Part shown: positions 57,803-64,000 of the stretch, in pieces
How the letters are laid out: each line of letters begins with the position of its first letter
Numbering within the stretch: position 1 is the stretch's first letter
Source of the DNA: Stappia stellulata DSM 5886
Lineage (GTDB): Bacteria > Pseudomonadota > Alphaproteobacteria > Rhizobiales > Stappiaceae
Assembly (NCBI RefSeq): GCF_000423705.1
Contig: NZ_KE384082.1
Coordinates: 308,843 to 372,842, forward strand
DNA: 64,000 bases
Direction: 5' to 3'
The notes under the pieces: model-generated
Database searches by the model: none
Seen by the model: only the letters and a program-made list of their open reading frames with translations
Told to the model about the DNA's origin: nothing
Translations under genes and position numbers: made by a program

Positions 57803-58041
57803 GATCACCATTGCCTTGCTATAGATCCTGAATTCACGATTCGATGAATAGCACGCACCAAATGAACAAAAATAAATCGACATCCGTAAATACTTACTAT
57901 CTCTTAAAACGAACAAGAATAAAATTTTCGCCAGTTTTTGCTAAATTTCGAAGTATCGGGATCGCGACGGATGACAAATCACCGGTTTCGGGGAACCATG
58001 CGCGCGACGCGGCGCATCGCGACCGACACCGGGAGGATCGA

Positions 58042-58545
58042 ATGACCCCACCCTTGGAAAAACCGCCAAGGCCTGGAGAAAAGTTTTTGGCGACGGACCC
58101 GGCAAACATGCCTGTGGACGCCGGCCTTGTGTTCATCGGTCACATCGAGACGCCCTGGAAGACGACGCGCGACTGCCCCCGCAACGGGCGCGGCAGCGAG
58201 GCCGTTTGCCGGGTCCATGTCCGGCAGGCGTTCCGTGAAGGACTGGCGTCGGTGGAAACCTGCAGCCATCTCTATCGGCTCTACTGGATGCATGAGGCCC
58301 GCCGCGACCTGATCGTTCAGGCGCCGTCCTTCACCGAGAAGACCCACGGCAGTTTCGCGCTGCGCTCGCCGATCCGGCCGAATCCGGTCGCGCTTTCGGT
58401 CGTGGAACTGGTGACGATGCGCAACGACGGGTTCGACGCGCGCGGTCTGGATTGCGTGAACGGCACGCCGCTGATCGACATCAAGCCCTATTTCGCCGGC
58501 ACCGACAGCGTGCCGCAGGCCCGCGTGGGCTGGCGTGAGGGTTAG
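58042..58545 (+). CDS. trmO: tRNA m6t6A37 methyltransferase TrmO
   Basis: TrmO (TsaA) methylates N6 of threonylcarbamoyl-adenosine 37 in some tRNAs using SAM. The 167 residues form the family's beta-barrel: VFIGHIETPWKTTRDCPRN near 30-50, YRLYWMHEARRDLIVQAP, and the signature GSFALRSPIRPNPVALSVVELV, then GTPLIDIKPYF. GGGAGG precedes the ATG at 58042; a 198-bp in-frame extension upstream is AT-rich and not conserved-looking. The neighbouring acyltransferase ends 4 bp away on the other strand. Confidence 0.9.
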   Translation: MTPPLEKPPRPGEKFLATDPANMPVDAGLVFIGHIETPWKTTRDCPRNGRGSEAVCRVHVRQAFREGLASVETCSHLYRLYWMHEARRDLIVQAPSFTEKTHGSFALRSPIRPNPVALSVVELVTMRNDGFDARGLDCVNGTPLIDIKPYFAGTDSVPQARVGWREG

Positions 58546-58549
58546 CGCT

Positions 58550-59617
58550 TCAGGCGGCCCTGATCCGGGCCAGGGCGAACGACCGCAGCCCGGCGCCGAG
58601 CGCGCGCACGCCCCGTGCTGCGGGCGTCTCCACGACGAGCGAGACGAGAAGCGCGGCCGCGATCAGGCTCGCGATCAGCGCCATTGACGTGACCGCGAAG
58701 CCGAGGATCGGCACGAACAGGAAATACGCCGCATACCCGATATGCTGATGCAGCAGATAGAAGGGGTAGGTCGCCCGCCCGGCAAGCGAGACGGCGGCAA
58801 CCGGCAGCGCACGCGCCGGCAGCCGCACCAGCAGGACAAGCATCGCCAGCCCGCCGGCAACGCTTCCCAGAACGACCGGAACCGAAAACGCCGCGCCGAC
58901 ATAGAGGTCGGGAAGCCGGGCCGCAAACGCCGCCGCTCCGGCGAGCGACTGCACGAAGGCTGCAACGAGCACGACCCCGGCTGCCGCCTCCTTGCGCTCC
59001 AGGGCGCGCAACATCATGCCGAAGGCGAAAAAGCCGGCGAAATCGGTGAGCAGCAGGCGGCGCAACAAGTCGCTTCCGAAAACCGCCAGGTCGAGCGCCG
59101 CGATCACCAGCCAGACGGCCGCGATCCAGACCTGCCAGTTGCGCCACACCCGCACCACCATCAACAGCCCCACCCAGGCATAGAAGATGATTTCCACGAC
59201 GATGGACCAATAGGCCCCGTCCATGAAGGGCTGCCCGAGGAACGGCGCCAGCATCGTCAGGTTTGCCAGATAGGGCGCAAGGCCCGCCGGAAGCCCGAGA
59301 CCGGGCACGGCAAGCATCACCAATGCGGTCAGGCTCATGCACACGACAAACGTCGGCCACAGGCGCGCGACGCGCGCGACCGCGAAACCATAGGCGTCGC
59401 GCCCCTCCGTCGAGATCGAGATGACATAGCCGGAAATGGCGAAAAAGATCGACACGCCGAGATAGCCGTAACGCGCCAGTTCGCCCGGCTCCACCGCCAT
59501 CAGCGGCCCCGCCTCGCCGGTGACCTGCATTCGAAAGCCGAAATGGAACCAGGCGACGGCTGCGACGGCCAGGACCCGCAACACATCCAGTCCGGGGCGG
59601 CGGGTGGCCGTGTTCAT
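58550..59617 (-). CDS. Acyltransferase family 3 membrane protein
   Basis: The 355 residues have about ten membrane segments and match the acyltransferase_3 family, which acetylates or acylates surface sugars and lipids. The N-terminus carries the catalytic-histidine region LDVLRVLAVAAVAWFHFGFR. YLGVSIFFAISGYVIS and YPFYLLHQHIGYAAYF are further family features. The ATG at 59617 is preferred over a longer frame. It diverges from oxyR across 154 bp. The acceptor molecule is not deducible. Confidence 0.88.
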   Translation of the reverse strand: MNTATRRPGLDVLRVLAVAAVAWFHFGFRMQVTGEAGPLMAVEPGELARYGYLGVSIFFAISGYVISISTEGRDAYGFAVARVARLWPTFVVCMSLTALVMLAVPGLGLPAGLAPYLANLTMLAPFLGQPFMDGAYWSIVVEIIFYAWVGLLMVVRVWRNWQVWIAAVWLVIAALDLAVFGSDLLRRLLLTDFAGFFAFGMMLRALERKEAAAGVVLVAAFVQSLAGAAAFAARLPDLYVGAAFSVPVVLGSVAGGLAMLVLLVRLPARALPVAAVSLAGRATYPFYLLHQHIGYAAYFLFVPILGFAVTSMALIASLIAAALLVSLVVETPAARGVRALGAGLRSFALARIRAA

Positions 59618-59735
59618 GCTCTCAATCCCCTTGCACACACATGACGCAGCATCCCGGATGCGGGTTAAGGGGAGTTGAAAGTTCCCGCGGGGCCGTCCAT
59701 TTGCCGCCCCCGCCAACCCCATCAGGCACAGCCAC

Positions 59736-59754
59736 ATTGATTTGCGTCATCGAT
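59736..59754. promoter_or_regulatory. Possible LysR-type box in the oxyR/acyltransferase gap
   Basis: ATTGAT (59736-59741) and ATCGAT (59749-59754) form an imperfect dyad with a 7-bp spacer, 18 bp upstream of the oxyR ATG. This is a plausible autoregulatory LysR-type site, but the match to a full OxyR site is weak. Confidence 0.3.
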
Positions 59755-59771
59755 AAGAATACTTGTCGAAG

Positions 59772-60713
59772 ATGCTCACGCTCAGACAGCTTCGCTATTT
59801 CGACGCCCTTGCCCGGCATCTGCACTTCGGCCGTGCCGCCGATGCGGTGTCGGTGTCGCAACCCGCGCTCTCGATGCAGATCCGCGAACTCGAGGCAACG
59901 CTCGGCATTGCGCTGGTCGAGCGCCAGCCCAATGCCGTGCGCCTGACGGAACAGGGCCGCGAGATCGCCCGACGGGCCGCGCGCATCCTGGCCGAAACCC
60001 GCGACCTGCTCGACTACGGACGTCACGCCGGCGAAGTGCTGACGGGATCGCTGCGGCTCGGCATCATCCCCTCGATCGCGCCCTACCTGCTGCCGCGTGT
60101 GCTGCCGGCACTGACGCAGGCCTACCCGAATGTCGACCTGCAGGTGCGCGAAACCTTGACGCAGGGACTTCTGAGCGAGCTCAATCAGGGCAATCTCGAT
60201 GTCATCCTTGCCGCTCTTCCGCTCGAGGGAACCGACATCGAAAGCCGCGCGCTGTTCGACGACCGCTTCCTGCTTGCCGTGCGCAACCGCCCCGATCTCG
60301 ACGAACGCACGCGGGTTCCCCCGTCGAGCGTCGACGGATCGACACTTCTTTTGCTTGAGGAAGGCCACTGCCTGCGCGACCAGGCGCTGAACTATTGCGA
60401 GGGCGTGCGTCCGGAAGGCCGTTCGACCTTCGGCGCGACGAGCCTGTCGACGGTGATGCAGATGGTGGCCGCGGGCTACGGGGTAACGCTTCTGCCCGAG
60501 CTTTGTGCGTCGGTGGAGGTGCGGGACGACCGGGTCAGCCTGCTGCGTTTCACCGATCCGCAACCGCAACGCAGTGTCGGCCTTGCCTGGCGCCGCTCGT
60601 CGCCGCGCAAGCAGGATTTCGATGCGCTCGGGGCGTGCATCCTCGGCGCCCTTGGGCAGTCGCCCCCCGCCCCGCCCCACGGCAACCGGGGATTGCCTGC
60701 GACAGCATCTTGA
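59772..60713 (+). CDS. oxyR: Peroxide-sensing LysR-type regulator OxyR
   Basis: The 313 residues begin with a LysR winged helix (MLTLRQLRYFDALARHLHFGRAADAVSVSQPALSMQIRELE) and continue with the LysR effector domain. Two cysteines, C200 and C209, sit in EEGHCLRDQALNYCE and match in spacing and context the redox pair C199/C208 of E. coli OxyR. Hydrogen peroxide oxidises them to a disulfide that activates target genes. The ATG at 59772 is preferred to an upstream TTG. The usual katG or ahpC neighbour is absent in this window. Confidence 0.92.
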   Translation: MLTLRQLRYFDALARHLHFGRAADAVSVSQPALSMQIRELEATLGIALVERQPNAVRLTEQGREIARRAARILAETRDLLDYGRHAGEVLTGSLRLGIIPSIAPYLLPRVLPALTQAYPNVDLQVRETLTQGLLSELNQGNLDVILAALPLEGTDIESRALFDDRFLLAVRNRPDLDERTRVPPSSVDGSTLLLLEEGHCLRDQALNYCEGVRPEGRSTFGATSLSTVMQMVAAGYGVTLLPELCASVEVRDDRVSLLRFTDPQPQRSVGLAWRRSSPRKQDFDALGACILGALGQSPPAPPHGNRGLPATAS

Positions 60714-60745
60714 CATTGTAGTCCGGGCACGTCGCAATCGCCGCC

Positions 60746-61366
60746 ATGATCGTAGGCACCGACGTTTCCACCCTCGGCGGCATAGCCGTGCTTTTCCGCG
60801 TCCTGGACACGCAGGCGCGCGCCGCCTTCGTCCTCGACCGCATGGCCAGGGTTACCGCGCAAAACGACTTCGCCAGGCAGCTCAGAGAGACGAAAAACCT
60901 GTTCACGCCCTGCGACCGCACCGGCGACCGGCTGGAATTTGTCAATCCGATCGCCCAGCGCGCGTTTTCCGGCGCGCTCTTCGCCGTACTCGATCCCACC
61001 GGCGGCACGAAACAGGCGCTCGACATGACGCTGGCCACCGCCACGCGGCCGCTGCTGGCCGAACTTCATCCCGTCGCACTGCCCTCCGCCACGCCCTGCC
61101 CACCGGCCACCTGCGCGATCCTGATCCTGACGCATCTGGACATGGTGCCGGCCGCATTGGGCGCCCGGCTGCGCATGGTGTTTTCGCTCACGCAGCGCGA
61201 AACGGCGGTGGCCGCGTCGCTCGCCTCTCCCAGGACCGAGACGGAAATCGCCGAAGGGCTGAACATCAGCGCGAACACGCTGCGCACGCATCGAAAGACG
61301 ATCTACGCCAAACTCGGTGTCGCCAGCCGCGCGGAGTTCGCCGCCCTGATGGCGCGGCTTGTCTGA
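60746..61366 (+). CDS. LuxR-type HTH protein, possibly 5'-truncated
   Basis: The 206 residues end in a LuxR-type helix-turn-helix (about 145-203: FSLTQRETAVAASLASPRTETEIAEGLNISANTLRTHRKTIYAKLGVASRAEFAALM). Upstream is a PAS-like remnant (AAFVLDRMARVTAQNDFARQL). Relatives of this layout are usually longer, with a further N-terminal sensor part. Here the frame opens 32 bp after the oxyR stop with no ribosome site, so the gene may have lost its 5' end or be read through from oxyR. The DNA-binding part looks intact. Confidence 0.7.
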   Translation: MIVGTDVSTLGGIAVLFRVLDTQARAAFVLDRMARVTAQNDFARQLRETKNLFTPCDRTGDRLEFVNPIAQRAFSGALFAVLDPTGGTKQALDMTLATATRPLLAELHPVALPSATPCPPATCAILILTHLDMVPAALGARLRMVFSLTQRETAVAASLASPRTETEIAEGLNISANTLRTHRKTIYAKLGVASRAEFAALMARLV

Positions 61367-61376
61367 AGAGCTCGGG

Positions 61377-61694
61377 ATGCAACGGGGAGGCACCAGACGG
61401 CAAAAGGAGATGCGCAAACAGCTCCGCCTGCTTGCGCCACGCATCCCATTTGCCGATTCAGAACCTGTGATCGAGACGGCGCTTGCCGGCCATCTGCGCC
61501 ATCTGCCGCCGTCCATCGCGCTCTGGCAGGCGCTGTCGGCGCATGTGCGCCATGAGCACACCGACTATGACGCGCTCCTCGACGACGGCTACGACCGGGA
61601 CGCGGCCCGCTTTTTCGTCATCGACGACATGAACGCCGTGCTGGAAGGCTGGGGATCGGCACGCCGCCTCACGGCCGAGGAAGACGCGGTCTGA
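61377..61694 (+). CDS. DUF2293-domain protein
   Basis: The 105 residues match DUF2293, small proteins of unknown function in alphaproteobacteria and some fungi. The core is LAPRIPFADSEPVIETALAGHLRHLPPSIALWQALSAHVRHEHTDYDALLDDGYDRDAARFFVIDDMNAVLEGWG. The density of His/Tyr/Asp near HVRHEHTDYDALLDDGYDRDAARFFV is a family hallmark. The ATG at 61377 lies 10 bp after the preceding stop; an upstream TTG overlaps that gene. It converges on the MOSC gene with 4 bp between stops. Confidence 0.82.
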   Translation: MQRGGTRRQKEMRKQLRLLAPRIPFADSEPVIETALAGHLRHLPPSIALWQALSAHVRHEHTDYDALLDDGYDRDAARFFVIDDMNAVLEGWGSARRLTAEEDAV

Positions 61695-61698
61695 CGCC

Positions 61699-62316
61699 TC
61701 AGCGGTAGAGCCAGTGCTCGGGCACATGGGCGACGACCTCTTCGCCGGGCCGGATCACGCCGGGACGTTCGACATAGGCGACGAGGCCGCGCTGCCGCCG
61801 GGCAAGCCTGGCGAACATCAGGTCCAGCCCCTCCCGGTCCGGATACTGCGCGGCAATCGCGCCACCCGCGATGCGGCACGGACTGTTGTCGCCGTCAACG
61901 CGCAGCACCACCCCGCCCGCGAAGACCATCCGCGTGCGCGGCGGAAGCAGCGTCAGCCGCGGCAGCCCTTCGGTCAGGACATTGGCGCCAATCCAGCCGG
62001 CGTCGACACGTTCGACATCCATGGCTTCGGCGATCGCGGCAAGTTCTTCCAGCGAGACGATGGAGATCTGGCGCTCGTTGCACATCTCCGTGCCGCGCGC
62101 ATACCAGGGCTCCCGCCCGCCCGACTTGCGGGTGAAGCCGGCATGGCGGTCGCCTGCAATCCCCTCGAAGCCGAGTTTCAGGGCGGCCGTCCAGCGGGTC
62201 TGGAAGTCGTCGGGATCGGGGGTCGCATAGACCCTGGAGACCAGGCCCCTCACCTTGCGCGCCGGCTCGATCTCGAGGTCGTCGGTGGTTTCCCGTCCGA
62301 AAAGATCCGCAGTCAT
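61699..62316 (-). CDS. MOSC-domain protein
   Basis: The 205 residues match MOSC (molybdenum cofactor sulfurase C-terminal) domain proteins such as YiiM-like reductases. The barrel begins VRGLVSRVYATP. It includes LGFEGIAGDRHAG, ISIVSLEELAAIAEAM, VDAGWIGANVLTEGLP and LRVDGDNSPCRIAG with the conserved cysteine that may bind the cofactor. No iron-sulfur or other fused domain is present. The ATG at 62316 begins MTADLFGRE; upstream in-frame sequence is low-complexity arginine-rich and rejected. Substrate is unknown. Confidence 0.87.
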   Translation of the reverse strand: MTADLFGRETTDDLEIEPARKVRGLVSRVYATPDPDDFQTRWTAALKLGFEGIAGDRHAGFTRKSGGREPWYARGTEMCNERQISIVSLEELAAIAEAMDVERVDAGWIGANVLTEGLPRLTLLPPRTRMVFAGGVVLRVDGDNSPCRIAGGAIAAQYPDREGLDLMFARLARRQRGLVAYVERPGVIRPGEEVVAHVPEHWLYR

Positions 62317-62446
62317 CGCGCGCCGCCCTCGCCTCTGCCGGCGACCTCCGCCGCCATTCGCATCCTGCCGCTCTTTAAAGACGAAACCGGCCGGAAAGAA
62401 AACCCGGGTGCCGACGGCGCGGACAGCCCGTGCCCGGGCGCGAACC

Positions 62447-62476
62447 AAAACGGCGGGCCCGGTCGGGCCCGCCGTT
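62447..62476 (-). terminator. Rho-independent terminator of ettA
   Basis: A near-perfect inverted repeat (62449-62461 with 62464-62476, up to 13 bp) is followed on the minus strand by TTTT (complement of 62447-62450). It lies 30 bp after the ettA stop. Confidence 0.85.
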
Positions 62477-62505
62477 GGCGGTATTCAAGCTATCAGCGAG
62501 AAGGA

Positions 62506-64000
<1,495 letters not shown>

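Overview
The window comes from a GC-rich alphaproteobacterium, most likely of the order Hyphomicrobiales (Rhizobiales). Supporting signs are the order of the division and cell-wall (dcw) cluster, rnpB next to mraZ, two BA14K-family proteins, two DUF2336 proteins, a MocR/PPOX pair and an ArsR-methyltransferase gene ahead of metF-metH. A Stappia/Roseibium-like genus is possible, but the sequence alone does not fix it. There are no tRNA or rRNA genes, phage genes, transposases or CRISPR arrays. The only stable RNA is RNase P RNA.

Region 1 (1-17564, minus strand): a tightly packed dcw operon in the order mraZ, rsmH, ftsL, ftsI, murEF, mraY, murD, ftsW, murG, murC, murB, ddl, ftsQ, ftsA (cut by the window edge). 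Most genes overlap by 1-13 bp or lie within about 10 bp of each other. MurE and MurF are one 1237-residue protein joined by an acidic linker of about 276 residues that carries a hexapeptide repeat. A promoter with MraZ-type TGGG repeats at 10-bp period lies upstream of mraZ. rnpB (17874-18268, minus) follows.

Region 2 (18.3-25.1 kb): a MocR regulator divergent from a PPOX-family/PaiB pair; a lipoprotein lytic transglycosylase; an AmpD-like amidase with a peptidoglycan-binding domain; a TerB-DnaJ protein; class II fumarase.

Region 3 (25.2-39.3 kb): a membrane GGDEF-EAL protein, then a catabolic island. The island holds an Asp/Glu racemase-like gene followed by a MarR-type regulator (minus), and a divergent set on plus: an FAD amino-acid oxidase/dehydrogenase, TRAP transporter genes P, Q and M, and a full-length fused 5-oxoprolinase. 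Two control regions share a nearly identical 17-bp AT-rich motif. I infer uptake and breakdown of 5-oxoproline or related (D-)glutamate compounds. A chemoreceptor gene follows a strong terminator.

Region 4 (39.3-48.0 kb): MAPEG protein, exported alpha/beta hydrolase coupled to a HugZ-like protein, two BA14K paralogues, PPK2 polyphosphate kinase, amidase, DUF2336 protein, a 27-residue membrane peptide, and AzoR.

Region 5 (48.1-64 kb): a methionine-cycle operon (ArsR-methyltransferase regulator, metF, metH) with a perfect 18-bp palindromic operator; a compact element with terminal inverted repeats; an MscS-family channel; a second DUF2336 protein; TrmO; an acyltransferase divergent from OxyR; a LuxR-type protein; DUF2293; a MOSC protein; and ettA, cut by the right edge.
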